A stretch of 64,000 bases of DNA from Prorocentrum cordatum (GCA_963575745.1 CAUYUJ010001456.1:1-64000), one strand, 5' to 3'. Shown: positions 1 through 12,100, numbered from the stretch's first letter. The notes: generated by a model not told the origin, from the letters alone. Numbers and translations are program-made.

Positions 1-394
1 GGAAGGGGGGGTTGGATGGAGAAGGGGAGGGGGGAGGGCGGGAAATGAGGACGGGAATGCGGGGAGGGCGAGGGCACGGGGAAGGGGATGGGGGGGGGGG
101 CAGCCGGGGGGAGGCGAAGGGAGCACCCCTCCGACAGCACGGCATGCGGCACGGCCTGCACCGCCGCTCTCGCCGCGACGGCGGCCTCCAGGGCGGCCTC
201 TCGGCGGCGGGGAGGAGGCGCTGCAGCGAGCGCCCCCGCGGGAGGCCCAGGGGGCGGCAGCGGGCCGCCTCGGCATGCGCACCGACGGAGGCCCGCGACC
301 AAGGGGGGTCCGCTGAGCAGCTGCGGCACGAGTTCCGTGGGCCCGTGCCAAGGACGCGCGACAAGGCTGCAGGGGCCTCGGACGCCCATGTCGA

Positions 395-545
395 AGCTCT
401 TCGAGCGGGGCGCGGCCAACGAAGGTGGCCAAGGACGGACCGAGGAGTCAAGGATGCAAGACTACCCTTGGGAAGGTTGCCCATCCTTACTCTGCGGGTT
501 GGCTGTATGGTCCGAGTGGCCGAGGGGCGCATGCTCCGTGGGAGT
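395..545. repeat. Dispersed repeat, copy 1 of 3 (GCGGGGCGCGGCCA family)
   Basis: This block resembles 32705-32860 and 49678-49772. All three share, in the same order, GAGCGGGGCGCGGCCA, a GCCAAGGA/GCCGAGGA stretch, TGCAAG or CAGG, an ACCTTGG-like word, then a TCCT-ACT-TGCGGG-like segment. No terminal repeats or coding potential were recognised. It is probably an old non-autonomous element. Confidence 0.5.
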
Positions 546-1640
546 CCTCTCGGCGCTGCGCCAGAGGCCCCCGTGGCGCGGCGGGCACACCGTCCGTCCA
601 GCACGCTCGACGGCATCCGCGCATCCACTTCCCCCTGCCTGGGCCCGAGGCGAAGCCGATGCGGCCCGACGAGCCTGGGGGGGGGTCAAGGGGCGCGCGC
701 CCCGCAGCCCCTGTGCCATAGTTTTGGAGGAGGAGGAGGAGGAGGAGGAGGAGGAGGAGGAGGAGGAGGAGGAGGGAGCGCGACCACCAGAGTTCGACGC
801 GTCGGCCATGCATGACCGCGGTGCGAAGCAGAGAGTCGCCAAGCAAACCCAGAAGGCCACAAGCCACCGCAATAGACAAAGTCAGGCAGAGAACCTTGGC
901 CTAGGAACGGCACATGGGATACCAACAAAACGATCCCCAGAGTAACCCGTGACAATTACTGCCCAGGCAGTTTGCGTGCAGAGGCCACTAATCGTCTTCT
1001 TGGATCCGAAGCCAAGACGGCATCATGCCTGGCAGGCGCAGTTCTCACGAATGGCGTCCAGTGGAAACTCGCCCCCAGCCCATGCCAACTCATGCATGAA
1101 CTTTACAAACACACGCGGCCAGCGGGGGGGGGGGGAACACGCACACACGCGGCAAGCTGGAGGGGAGGGGCGGGCAAATGCGAAGAAATCGTGACTAGAG
1201 CCACCGACTGCATCTGTATACCTGACTTCCTCTGCGCATCGATCTGTGGACCGCATCGATCAATGCGTGCGAGGACCCTGCGAGCCCAAAGCAAGGGATG
1301 CCTCTCGTGACTTTGTCCTCGCCAGATCCGGGGCGACGAGGAACTCGAATTCGGGGGGAATGGGGTTTGCTTAACGGGGCCGTCAAACTAATTCGGGTTT
1401 CATATCATGAGGCTACCAAGAACCTTACGCCGTGATATCGCTGCACGACGCGAGCGTGCCAGAACCTCCGTCTCCATACTGGCGGCGCGCACACAAGGGG
1501 CTCGCGCGAGAGGGCGGGCGGCCTTCGAAGGAGGGGCGGTCTCCGCGAGAGGCCTCTGAGAGGCCTCGGCGGCCTGCTGAGACGGCCTCTGCCCTCTGAG
1601 AAGCCCCATGGGCTCTCTCAGAAGGCCGCCCCCTCGCGCC
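546..1640. other. No supported gene
   Basis: Apart from the GGA tract nothing coding is supported. From about 1500 to 1640 the DNA is rich in GCCTCTGAGAAGGCC-like words. The same style recurs at 5300-5460, 22840-23050, 43150-43320 and 54550-54730, which suggests an old dispersed low-complexity repeat. Confidence 0.5.
726..775. repeat. (GGA)n microsatellite
   Basis: About 16 nearly perfect GGA triplets. Stop-free frames through this tract are by-products of the repeat. Confidence 0.95.
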
Positions 1641-2099
1641 ACCCCTCTCGGCGCGCCGCCGACCTCATCCGTCGCCTCCTCCTCCGCGTCCTTGGCCGCT
1701 CCAGAGGAGCAGCGGCGAGGGCCCCCTGCCCGCGTGGCCGCCGCCCCGCCTCCGCGGAGGGCCACGCGCCCTCCTCCTGCATGAGGGCGAACTCGGTGAG
1801 CCTGTCCTGCGACGGCGACGAGGGCGGCGGGGCCAGGGCGCCGCCGGGAAGCAGTGGGGCGGTGCGCGTGGGTATCCCCGGGCCCGGGGGCGGGGGCCAA
1901 ATGCATGAGGGCGCGCCACCGGATGCCCGAAAGGGGGGGGGGTCGTCTGGGACCTCTCCCTGGTCCGCCGTCCCTTCCCGATCCGTCGTCCCGACCCCCA
2001 CCCCCCCCTTCAAAGGGGGGGGGCTGGAACCCTCCCCCCCCGCCCCTTCGGACACGAAACAAAAAAAACCTCCCTCCCCCTGCCCCCCTTTTGGCCACG

Positions 2100-2240
2100 C
2101 CAACCCCCTAGCTCCGGAACCCTACCCCCTATCCCGACCGCCCCAATCCGAACCCTCACACACGAGCCCTACCACCCTAAACTTGACACCCTAAGCCTAA
2201 CACCCAAACCCGAACACCCTAACCCTAACACCCTAATACC
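2100..2240. repeat. Degenerate telomere-like CCCTAA repeats
   Basis: The stretch is dominated by CCCTAA, CCCTAAC, ACACCCTAA and CCCAAACCC words with heavy substitution. Dinoflagellate telomeres are generally of the TTTAGGG type, so this may be an interstitial or decayed telomeric or subtelomeric patch. It may also be an unrelated CCCTAAC-type microsatellite. Confidence 0.55.
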
Positions 2241-2261
2241 CTACAGCCATCAAGGGGGACA

Positions 2262-2700
2262 CGAAATTTCGGCTGGGTGTGTTTACAACTCCACTCCGCT
2301 GGGCCCCTCAGGACACAACCAATCCCGGGGAGCCGCGAAGTCTCGGCTGGGTGTGTTTACAACTCAACTGCGCTGGGCCTTCCAGCAACCAACGAACGTG
2401 GCGGCACTTTCGCGCTTCGCAGCCCACCAGGGATACGCGAGGGGTCTCAGCTGCGTGTCTCTACACCTCCACTCCGCTGGGAGCTCCCAGAAGTCTTAAA
2501 AATTGGAGACACGGGCGCCGCTCGCAACCGCCCGGGGAGCCTCGATGTCTCGGCCGGCTCTGTTCACAGCTCCGCGCCGCTGGACCACCCTGGGAGCCCA
2601 CGAACGCGACGAGGGCTGCGCGTGCCCCGCCACGCCGCTGGACCTGCCAGGAGCCCCCGCAGGCAGCGCGCACGCTGGGGCCTCCCGCGGAGCCCACGAG
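2262..2700. repeat. Degenerate tandem repeat, unit about 75-105 bp
   Basis: At least four units begin with a TCGGCTGGGTGTGTTTACA-like word, near 2268, 2342, 2447 and 2551. Each continues into a CTCC-CTCCGCTGGG segment. Units differ in length and many bases are substituted. Confidence 0.65.
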
Positions 2701-2864
2701 GGAGGCAGAGGGCAGGAGGGGGGAGAAGGGAAGGCAGGGGCGAGCGAGGAGGGGGAGGAGGGGAGGGGAGGAGCCTCGACCACGATGCTCTCTTTTGTCC
2801 TCGAAGCGAGAACACGACACAGGAGGGTTGGGAAATGCCCTGGGGGGGAAGGAGACGGTGACAT

Positions 2865-4640
2865 CCGCAAGAAGATCTCGAGGAAGATTTGGCGAAACGC
2901 CGAATGCGTACCCGCATAAAGCATGCAGCAATAGAAGGTGGCAGATATGAAGGGAGATCTGGCAACACTTCCTAAGGGGTACTTGGGTAAATATCTCGAG
3001 ACACACCTGGGAACTGTTCTTGGGGACGACCTTATGCACTAGGTGCAGGCAGAGTCGAGTACAGATCTGGGAGACTATGCTGGAGAAAAATCTAGGGGAT
3101 GCGAGACTTGAAACAAAGCAAAGAAACTCTCGGGACCACCTGGGGTGAGAGCAGGGGACATATCTCGAGGAACACCTAAGAGGATACATGAAACACCTAA
3201 GAGGACCTGTAGGAATACCTAGAGAAACACATCATGTTATACTAGAGAACGAATGGAGAAATATCAGGGGGAGATCTGGGATACTATGTGAAGCAAAATC
3301 TGGTGAACTATGCGGGGGAGCGCTCGAAGGACGATTTGGGCGAAGATCCGAAACACATGTGGAGGAAGATCTGGAGGGGTAGATCTGGAGAAAGGTCTGG
3401 AGGCCAAGTATGGCGAATATCTGGAACATTGCGGGGGGAAAGATATTGGGGGGAGGGAAAACGGGAGGGGGGAAATCTGGGGAGAGATCTGGGGGGGAGA
3501 GATCTGGGGGAAGACCTGGCGGAAGAGGTGGAAACAGATGTGCGTGGGGAAGGGGGGGAAGAATCGGGGGAGGGAGATCTGCAGGAAGATCAGGCAGGAG
3601 ATCCGGAGGAAGATCTGCAAACTGATTTGGGGAGACACGTGGAGGAATAGATCGAGACGTACGAACACGTGGAGGAATAGATCGAGAAGTACGAGGGAAG
3701 CTCTAGGATAACATCTGGGGCAACATCTTGGATGGAACAGCTGGTGGCGGGTATGGGCCTATGATATGGGAGAAGATATGTGGGAAGACCTGGGGGAAGA
3801 TCGGGGAGAACATCTCGGAGAGCCCCTGGGGGGAAATCTGGGGGTAGTTCTTGGGGGAGATCTGGGTGAACATCGGGGGGGGGGTACCTTGGGGGGGATC
3901 TGAGGGGAGATCAGGAGGGCAACCTGGGAGAGGATCTGGAGGAAAATATGGGGGAAGATATTGTGGACGATCGGGAGGAAGACCTGGTCGAAGATCGTGG
4001 GGTAAATATAGGGGAGCGCCTGGGGAAAGAGTCGGGGGGGGAAACTGGAAAAACATTTCGGGAAAGATCCGAGGGGAATCTGGGGAGAGATATGTCGGGG
4101 GGAGATCTGAAAGAAGATCTGAGGGGAAATCTGGGGAATACCTGCGTGAAGATTTCCAGGAAGATCTGGAGAAACTTCTGAAGAAGAGTCAGAGAAATAT
4201 CGGAACGGACATCGGAAATATATGTGGTGGCAAAATGTTACATGAAAGATTTGGAGAAGGTTCTCGCGGACGATCTGGCGGAATCTGTTGATAAAGATGA
4301 ACATCGGGAAACTAAGTGGACCAAGACCTGACGAAGATCTGGCAGAAGAACTGGAGCAAGGTCTAAAGAACATCTGGAGAACGTCTCGAGGAAGATCTAG
4401 AGGAAGATCTGGAGGAAACAGCTGGATGAATCTCTGACTGGAAGTCAGGAGGAACATCATAAGGAATACCTGGAGGAAAATGTGACAGACTAATTATGTT
4501 GGGGAAAATCCGCAGAGAGTGAGCGACAATATTCGGGAGAACCGTAGGGAACGCAGGAGGATGACCCAGATAATGCGCGGGAAGAATATCTGGCAACGAT
4601 CTCGCCGAAGATCCAGAGAACGATCTGGCGGCTGATCTGG
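2865..4640. repeat. AGATCTGG-rich degenerate array
   Basis: About 1.8 kb of irregular 12-15 bp units centred on GAAGATCTGG or GGAGATCTGG, with many AGATCT palindromes. The plus-strand frames give meaningless Gly/Glu/Asp-rich strings, so this is a low-complexity array, not a gene. The units are clearest between 3290 and 4400. Confidence 0.8.
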
Positions 4641-5464
4641 AAACTATCTAGAGATCAGATGGCTCTGCATAAGTATCTGGCGCAACGCGAATCAGCAATG
4701 CGATCATTGGACAGCTTCTGCGACTTCGCTACTTGAGTAAAAAACACATGTTGAGATCCAGCTTGTGTGTGGTTACCCACTGGGTTGTCTGCCCATGAGC
4801 GTGCGCTTGTTTAATTAATTACTTGGTGGATGGCCTACGCTTGCTCGCTTTCCATGCTGACGCATGCAGACCCAATTGCGCGTGTTTGCTTGAATTGGGC
4901 TGTTTTGCATGCTGTGAGTCCTTTCTGGCCAAATGGCAACAGGTACGTTTTTTTTTTTTTGGAATGTTTGAGTCGAGGCCTCCTCCAGCTCGTTGGCAGC
5001 AGGTTTGAACACTGTTCCAGTCGAGTGGCCTGTGAAGACTGGCGAGAAGACGACGGCAAGGACTCCGTGCAGGCTGCCATGCGCATTGAAAGACTGCCTG
5101 GACAGCCAGCCAGAAGGAGGCGCCCGACCGAGCAACTGAGCAGCATTGAAGGGGCAGGGGGACACACAAACAAATGGGCACGATTCCCAGGAGTCCCCCA
5201 ATGTTCTATACTCTCTCTGGACTTTCGCCTTCCCCTCCTGAAGCATCCCTTGGCGAGGCGCGCAGTGGGGAGGTATGGCGCGAAGGGGGCGGCTGTCTAG
5301 CAGGGCGTGGGGAGCGGCCTCCAAGAGGACGGGAGGCCGTCTCAAAGAGGGGCCCGAGGGCTTCTGCAAAGGCCCTCTCCGAAGCCGCGGAGGGCCTCTG
5401 AGAAGGCCCCCGCCTTCCGAGAGGCCCCACGCCCTCCCAGAAGAGGCCGCCCCCCCCCCCCCCC
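4641..5464. other. No supported gene
   Basis: Several overlapping frames are open on both strands but none resembles a known protein. There is a T13-like run near 4950. The last part is rich in GAGAAGGCC words. Confidence 0.4.
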
Positions 5465-5466
5465 TA

Positions 5467-5599
5467 AGGAGGAGGAGGAGAAGAGGAGCAGGAGGAGGAG
5501 GAGGAGGAGGAGGAGGAGGAGGAGGAGGAGAGGAGGAGGAGGAAGAGGAGGAGGAGGGGAGGAGGAGGGGGGAAGGAGGAGGAGGAGGAGGAGGAGGAG
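5467..5599. repeat. (GGA)n/(AGG)n microsatellite at the LINE-1 3' flank
   Basis: GGA-rich triplets continue directly up to the sequence taken as the 3' end of LINE-1. The same triplet repeat abuts its 5' end at 16710, which suggests that the element inserted into a GGA tract. Confidence 0.85.
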
Positions 5600-5910
5600 T
5601 TTTAAACCCGCGTGTTCCCGCCCGCGAGTGGGTGCCCCTGGTCTCGTCACTCCGCGCGGGCCGAAAGGCCCGAGGCGGGGTGGGCCAGCGGCCTCAGCTC
5701 ACGGCGTCTTACTGCCGCCACTCTGTGACTCATGGAGTCGCCCCGAGAGCAGCGGCAGTCTGAAGAAATGCTGCCGCTGCCCACTCAGAGCTTGAGGAGC
5801 AGCCTGATGGACGGCCGCAGCCGCTCCTCCGCTCTGCGCTCTTCCAGGGACCGCCCAGGCTGCTGGTCCCTGGACTCATGGGCCTTCTCGATCGCCCTGC
5901 CTGGCGCAGA

Positions 5911-6645
5911 GCTGTGGCCTAACCCCTCGCCACGCTGGGGCGCGTTGCGGCCTAACCCCTCGCCGCGCAGGGGTCCTCCGTGGCCTAGCCCCTCGCCACG
6001 CTGGGGGCCGGCGCGGTCTAACCCCTCACCGCGCTGGGGATACTCCTGGCCTAACCCCTCGCCACGCTGGGGGCTGCTGCGGTCTAACCCCTCACCGCGC
6101 TGGGGCGCTCCGTGGCCTAACCCCACGCCACGCAGGGGCCTGTTGCGGTCTAACCCCTCACCGCGCTGGGGTGCTCCGTGGTGGCCTAACCCCTCGCCAC
6201 GCTGGGGTCTGTTGCGGTCTAACCCCTCACCGCGCTGGGGCCCATCGTGGCTTGACCCCTCGCCACACTGGGGGTCAATGCGGTCTAACCCCTCACCGCG
6301 CTGGGGAATGCCGTGGCCTAACCCCTCGCCACGCTGGGGGCTGCTGCGGTCTAACCCCTCACCGCGCTGGGGTGCTTCGTGGCCTAACCCCTCGCCACGC
6401 AGGGGCCTGTTGCGGTCTAACCCCTCACCGCGCTGGGGCCCCTTGTGGCCTAACCCCTCGCCACGCGGGGGCCTGCTGCTGTCTCCCCTCTCCTCTGTGG
6501 GGTCCTCCGTGGCCTAACCCCTCGCCGCGCTGGGGATCGTTGCGGTCTAACCCCTCGCCGCGCTGGGGTACTCCGTGGCCTAACCCCTCGCCACGCTGGG
6601 GCCTGCTGCGGTCTAACCCCTCACCGCGCGGGGGTTCGCCGCGTC
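5911..6645 (-). repeat. 33 bp tandem repeat coding 11-residue RGEGL units
   Basis: The CCTAACCCCTCGCC core recurs every 33 bp (for example 5918, 5951, 5984). Two unit types alternate (GTGGCCTAACCCC and GCGGTCTAACCCC), giving a 66 bp higher-order period. The minus strand reads RGEGLGH-x4 and RGEGLDR-x4. Isolated units recur at 6935-7000, 7080-7110, 7380-7450 and 7655-7745. A broken unit near 6480 shifts the frame. Confidence 0.92.
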
Positions 6646-9184
6646 TTGCACTGTCCCCATCCTCGGTGCTGCTGCCCCCTGGCTCGGGCGGGGTCCCGCG
6701 ACTTTGCCACTCACTGTGTTCGCGGTTCACGTGGTATCCGCGGGCCGTGCCCTCCCCCTCGCGTTCAGACTGTCGGTTTCCCAAGGTTTGGGTCCGCTCT
6801 GTTAGTTGCGAGGTCCTGTCTACCACACTGTTGGTCAAAAGGTCCGCGTTTTGCTCATTGGGCACGTCATAGGCTTCCGCCTCAAGCCTCTGCTTGCCTT
6901 TGGTCCTGCGGCCTGCCCCCTCATCGCACAGGGGATTTCCGTGGCCTAACCCCTCGCCACGCAGGGGTGCCTTGCGGTCTACCCCCTCACCGCGCTGGGG
7001 TGGGTCGCCGACGATCTTATTCAAGTCCCGCTGCAGGTCTGTATCGTCGTAGTCTGCCGCCTTCTCAGGCTGCGCTGTTTTGTGGCCTAACCCCTCGCCA
7101 CGCGGGGGATCGCCGAGTCTCGTACTGTCCCCATCCTCGGTGCTGCTGCACACTGGCTGAGGCGAGGTCCCCCGACTGTGCCTCTCGCTGTGTTCGCGGT
7201 TCACGTGGTATCCGCGGGCCAAGCCCTCCCCCTCGCGTTCAGTCTGTCGGTTTCCCAGGGTATGGGTCCGCTCTGTTAGTTGCGAGGTCCTGTCTACCGC
7301 GCTGTTGGTCAAGACGTCCGCGTCATGCTCACTGGGCTCGTCAGGGACCTCCGCCTCGATCCTCTGCTTGTCTTTGGATCTGCGGTCTAACCCCTCACCG
7401 CGCTGGGGTCCTCCGTGGCCTAACCCCTCGCCACGCTGGGGTCCTCTGCGGTCTGCCAGGTGGTACCCTATGCTGTGCTGTGCATCTGGGAACTGCTGGT
7501 GGTTGCCGTCGCTGCACTGCTTGTCTTCGTCCTGCTGGGGGCTGTCCTCTCTGTTCTCCTCTTCAGGGAGGTGGTCGAGGTCTGCCATGTCCTTGGTGCT
7601 GCGTCCTGCTGGTGGGGGACGGGCACCCCTCTGCATCCCGTCTGGCGCAGGGCTGTGGCCTAACCCCTCGCCACGCTGGGGTCCTCCTCGGCCTAACCCC
7701 TCGCCGCGCAGGGGTCCTTGGTGGCCTGTCCCCTCTCCGCACAGGGGCCTCCTCGGCTGTGTGGCTGGAGCCCTGCTTGGTTCTCGCCCTGCTGCTTGTG
7801 GTCGCGGGCTGCGGCTCCTCACTTCTGGCTCAGTCACGCCCAGGATCTGATCAGCCGTTGCTCTGCGCCGCTCTGCCTCCTTCGGGTCCTGCTGCTGGAT
7901 CTGTCTGCGCTCCTCTCCGCTGTTGAGCCATGCCAGGCGGCAGATCTCCTCCGCCGCTCGGTGCTGGCTGCGCTGGCGGCTCGTCCCTGACACGTGGCTG
8001 AAAAGCCTCTGATAGACTCCAGTCTGCAGCGCCCTCATCACATGGGGCACGCACGCGGCCTGCCACGATGGCCAGCCCAGCTCGCCTTCTTTCTGGCTCC
8101 AACAGCCTGCCAGCGACTGCATGAGCTGCTCAAGCCTGTTCCTCTCGAGCCACGCCACCTCCTGCTCGGGGTCCTGGTCGGCTTCTCCTTTGTTGTGTCG
8201 AAGCCTTGGGTGGAGCAAGCCGGCCTCGTCAGCTTCGCTCACGAACTTCATCAGGTCGGGCCCCACTGGCTTGGTCAGCGTTACTGCCACCTGCACTGCC
8301 GTCTGCATCAGGCTGTTGGCGTCGTGCCTCTGATCAGGTCCCGCCATGGTCTCCATCTCCTGGCTGCTCGGCTCACCCTCCAGCTCTGGGGCTTCACTGT
8401 CTGGGGTCGAGTCATCATCGTCCAGGTTCTCTGGTGACCACTCTCGGCTGGCCTCCGCTGTTCTCGGCAGCGGCCTGCGCTCACTGCTGGGGATGCTGTG
8501 CGCTATGATGTTGTTCCTTCTGTTGTGGAAGGCGTCCATGTGCACTCTAGCTGCCTGCTGCCTTGTGCCATGCGGGAGGGTAAGCATCCTGGTCATGAGC
8601 CTCCGCCGCGTGCGGTGCGTGTTGCGCCAGACTTCTTCGCAGAAGTCCTTTATCTGCTGGATCTCCTGCACGGTGACGGCCCTGGTCTGCTCTTGCGTGT
8701 CCGTTCTGCCACCCACATTGGCGATGGCCAAGAGGTACGGTACGCAGTGCTCCATCCAGTCGTCCATGTCGTCCCAGACCTCTTGGTCGACCATGTTCAT
8801 CCACAGCTCTGCGTAGCCCTCCATGTGGTCGACGAGCCTCAAGCTGGCGTGGACGACAGAGTACGGATGGCTGGGCGGCTGCTGCGGAGCTGGCTGCGGG
8901 TCCCCTGCCTCTGAGCTGTCCCCGTCCAGATCGATCACCTCGTGGCTGCTCAGGCCTAGCTTGAAGCCACCTGGCATGGTGATCTCGTCGAGACCCTCAT
9001 CAGCTGGGTCTGCTGCTGGCTTAGCTCCTCTAGGCAGCTTGCCCCTCTGCATATTCTCCATGACTCGCCTCCCTGCTGCTGTTGGGGGCTGACATGGCCT
9101 TGCCAGCTTCCTTGCCACTCCTGCCACGATCCTGCTCTTGTGGTCCCCAAGGTAGCTAGTGCCGCCACATTTCTCGCACCAGAG
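6425..9184 (-). CDS. LINE-1 ORF2 C-terminal extension beyond an in-frame TGA
   Basis: It lies in the same frame as ORF2, separated only by TGA at 9187-9185. Immediately after the TGA the frame reads LWCEKCGG, a W-x-C-x2-C-G zinc motif typical of LINE tails, so the stop interrupts a domain. There is no ATG at the nominal start. About 100 residues in (near 8830) a 'YAELWMNMV..DWMEHCVPYLLAI' block repeats a module found before the reverse transcriptase in ORF2; a 'PDGMQRGARPPPAGRST' block near 7620 matches 'PEGMQRGALPPPAGRNT' there. The rest is 11-residue repeats alternating RGEGLGH and RGEGLDR. The frame is lost near 6480 but the repeats continue in another frame to about 5911, ending at a stop at 5785. 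It is either one ORF of about 3000 codons with a single nonsense mutation, or a readthrough product. Confidence 0.7.
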   Translation of the reverse strand, partial: LWCEKCGGTSYLGDHKSRIVAGVARKLARPCQPPTAAGRRVMENMQRGKLPRGAKPAADPADEGLDEITMPGGFKLGLSSHEVIDLDGDSSEAGDPQPAPQQPPSHPYSVVHASLRLVDHMEGYAELWMNMVDQEVWDDMDDWMEHCVPYLLAIANVGGRTDTQEQTRAVTVQEIQQIKDFCEEVWRNTHRTRRRLMTRMLTLPHGTRQQAARVHMDAFHNRRNNIIAHSIPSSERRPLPRTAEASREWSPENLDDDDSTPDSEAPELEGEPSSQEMETMAGPDQRHDANSLMQTAVQVAVTLTKPVGPDLMKFVSEADEAGLLHPRLRHNKGEADQDPEQEVAWLERNRLEQLMQSLAGCWSQKEGELGWPSWQAACVPHVMRALQTGVYQRLFSHVSGTSRQRSQHRAAEEICRLAWLNSGEERRQIQQQDPKEAERRRATADQILGVTEPEVRSRSPRPQAAGREPSRAPATQPRRPLCGEGTGHQGPLRGEGLGRGGPQRGEGLGHSPAPDGMQRGARPPPAGRSTKDMADLDHLPEEENREDSPQQDEDKQCSDGNHQQFPDAQHSIGYHLADRRGPQRGEGLGHGGPQRGEGLDRRSKDKQRIEAEVPDEPSEHDADVLTNSAVDRTSQLTERTHTLGNRQTEREGEGLARGYHVNREHSERHSRGTSPQPVCSSTEDGDSTRLGDPPRGEGLGHKTAQPEKAADYDDTDLQRDLNKIVGDPPQRGEGVDRKAPLRGEGLGHGNPLCDEGAGRRTKGKQRLEAEAYDVPNEQNADLLTNSVVDRTSQLTERTQTLGNRQSEREGEGTARGYHVNREHSEWQSRGTPPEPGGSSTEDGDSARRGEPPRGEGLDRSRPQRGEGLGHGVPQRGEGLDRNDPQRGEGLGHGGPHRGEGRQQQAPAWRGVRPQGAPAR
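6645..7450 (-). repeat. Direct duplication of a block of about 265 bp inside the LINE-1 tail
   Basis: Segments near 6645-6910 and 7110-7385 encode the same block in the same order: KDKQR or KGKQR, LTNS-VVDRTSQLTERT, LGNRQ, EGEG, ARGYHVNREHSE, SSTEDGDS. They are about 465 bp apart, each bordered by 33 bp units. Confidence 0.85.
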
Positions 9185-12100
9185 TCAGCCATGGGTGTAC
9201 TGCGTCTTGTGGGAGCCGTGCACCACCTGCGTGCCGATCTGCACCGCCTTGAAGTCGAGCCTGACGTTGCCGTGCTGGTCCTGGTGGCCGCCGTACTTCC
9301 CGAGGCATTTTCCCGTCTCTGCCAACCAGTCTCTGATGCTCTGTCCTTTGGCTGGGCCACTGCGGCACGTTGCACACCACCATCGCGGATGTAGTTGTCG
9401 CAGGTCATGTCCCTGCTGGGCTGCCCTGTCCCTCGCCGTCTGCGGCTTTCGCCGCTTGGCCTTGGGACGCTGAGGGGCCTTGTTGGGGTCCTCCACCATC
9501 ACCGCCATGTTGATGGCCAGCAGCCTGTTCTGCACCGCCATGGTGATCTGGTCTCTGATCTGCTGCTGCACGATGATAGCTGGATCCAGTGCTCCGTGCT
9601 CCGCCCCCCAGCCTGCGTACTTATCCGCCATCTCGTTACCTATGACCCACCAGGTGGGGCCATTCCACCTCTCCAGCTCTGTTGGGTGCTCAATAAGGTG
9701 GCTCGGGATGTGGTGGCCCATGATGGTGTCCGTGCTGTTCTGTAGCTGCTGCTTCGTCTGGAGCCAGAGGTCGTAGTTCGTGCTCCTGTAGTCCAGATCC
9801 TCAGGGTCCTGGATCTGCTTGAGTGCGTCCAGGGCGTATTTGCAATCGCTGACTATGTTTAGCCCCCTGGCTGTCGCCGCCGTGGTGTAGCCGATGGCTT
9901 TGCTCATGGCGGTGAGCTCTGCCCGTGGCACCGTGTGCGGTGCCCTGATTGTGCCGTACCAGGCTGCCACTTCCTGCGGACGACCTTGTTCGTCGAACCT
10001 GAATGCCACCACTGCCCAGCCGCAGCGTCTGAGGCGGGGGTCCCTGGCCGTTTCCCCTGCACCACCTGAGCCGTCCGTAAAAACATAGTCTGCTGGCACC
10101 TTGTGCCCTGACTGGGCTGCAGCTTGTGCCTCTTCACTGGTGCAGGAGATCTGCGCCGCCTTCGCCGCGTCCTCGTCTGGGTCGACCTTGGCTGCCCAGG
10201 CCGCTGGCGGGATGCCTCGGAGCCAGAAATGCAGGTCCTGCCGCTGGTCCAGCGCGTCCTTCGCCTTCTTCGCCAGGTCGGTGTCATTGCTGTGCCCTAT
10301 TTCTGCGTTGGCAGGGCAGGCGTAGTAGCGGTGTTCCTCTGTCTCTATCGCCTCGCCGCATCTCGCGCAGGTGTCATCGCCTTCTTGGTTGAGGTTGGCC
10401 GCCCTGCGACGCTCCCTGATCCAGATGCCTGCCACCGCTATGGTCTCCAGCATTGCTGCCTCTGCATGCTGTCCTTTACGCCTCCTTCTTCTCCGGTGGC
10501 GCTGCAGCTGATAGAGGTCGCCTCCAGCCTGAAGTCCTTCTCCACTGCGATGACCAGCTGCCTGCTGCCAGAGCTGCTGCTGCGCGCTCTGCTGGACCTC
10601 ATGCAGGAGCGCGCCGAAGTGGGGAATGTCATCTGGCTTGTAGGCCCACTCGTCACATGCTGGGCTGATCCAGCTGTCCAGGCGTCGCGGTATCCAGCCA
10701 AACCCAAGCAACTGCACAATGACCCCTGCCATGGGCCCCTTGACCTGCTGCCACCTGCGGTTGGGTTCCAGGGCGCCCAGCTTGGCGTAGAGCAGGAGCC
10801 AACCCCTCTGGTACCTCTTGAGCTCCGTCGGGTGGTCGACTACGGTGAGCCAGAACTGCTTGATCTGGTCGCCGATGGCTCGGGTTACTGCCTCTTGCAT
10901 ACCCCTCTGGATCAGGAGGATGGTGGACGTGCAGCGTCCAGCCTTGTGTCCGCCTGTGAGGAGCGCTGCCTCCGTTGCCCTGACCAACTTCGCCTCCGTG
11001 GGCGTGATGCCGTGCGCTGGTAAGTCCCAAGCCTGCTGGCAGTAGGCACCTGCTGCATAGACCTTTGCCGCGCCTCTGGCGTCCGTCTTCGCCAGGTCCC
11101 TGAGCTTGGCCACCCTCTGCTTGGCCTTGGCCTGGCGCGCGGCATGGGTGGGTCGCCGCAGTTGCTTCCCAAGGCTGGTGTCCACGCCGAGGTCGCGCAC
11201 TACCCCTGGTTGCTTGTTGGGGGTGCCCAGGCTGTCCAGGATGCTGGCGACTTCTGCCTGGAGGTCCTTGTCCGAGGCCACCACTGCCGTCTTGACTGAG
11301 ATGGGGATCGCGAGCTGCTTGAAACCATCGTGCACCAGCGCCGCCACGTGCTTGATCTGGTCAATGACCTGCCGCCGCGCGCCCTCTACCTGCAGGGCCA
11401 AGTCGTCCAGGTACTGCTGCATGACGACGAAGATATGGTGCCTGTGCGCTGCATCCAGGATACCATACAAGAGCGGTCTGGTGAGGTCTACCGCTTGGCC
11501 ACAGCCTGCTACCATGCTGTTGGCAGGCTCAAAGATGTCCGAGAAGAGGCTGTGGGCCATGATGGCCCTGGGCGCAAGGTACATCTGCACGGCCATTGCC
11601 AGCGGCAGCAACGGGTACTGGAGGGCACTGGCCTTCTCGATCAGCTGGTCGAGGCCTATGTTGTCGTAGAAGTTTGCCGCGTCGTAGAACACTCCTGCTG
11701 CATGAAAGCCCATCTCCGTGGCGGCTTCTGCCCTCATAAGCCTGTGCATTGCCACTCGTAGCGCTGATGAGCCAGCTACTGCCGTATCCCAGAAGCCCGC
11801 CGCTGCCTTGCTCCAGGTGGCTACTATGGGCCTCCTGGCTGCGCTCCAGATACGGTACGGCATGGGCATGAGGCCGATGGGGCGCTCTCCCCCGATCCCT
11901 GGCTTCTTACCCAGCAGCAGCTCCAGCACAAGGTAGAATTGCCACGGCCAGGCTGCCCGTTGCTCACAGCTGGTCAGGCACTGCGCGAAATCTTCCAGCC
12001 CCTGGGCTCCCATGGCCTTGAGCTCTGGAGCCCTCCACCAGTCCGCTCCTTGGCCTGCATTGCTCTTCAGGTGCTGGATGATGGAGCCTATGATGTCCTT

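Noticed and set aside
462-879. Possible minus-strand signal-peptide exon (LRWLVAFWVCLATLCFAP)
   Set aside because: No ATG at the start and the frame runs into the GGA microsatellite; nothing downstream supports a gene.
3188-4596. Gly/Glu-rich and Pro/Phe-rich frames in the AGATCT array
   Set aside because: Repetitive low-complexity translations in several frames on both strands with no conserved domain.
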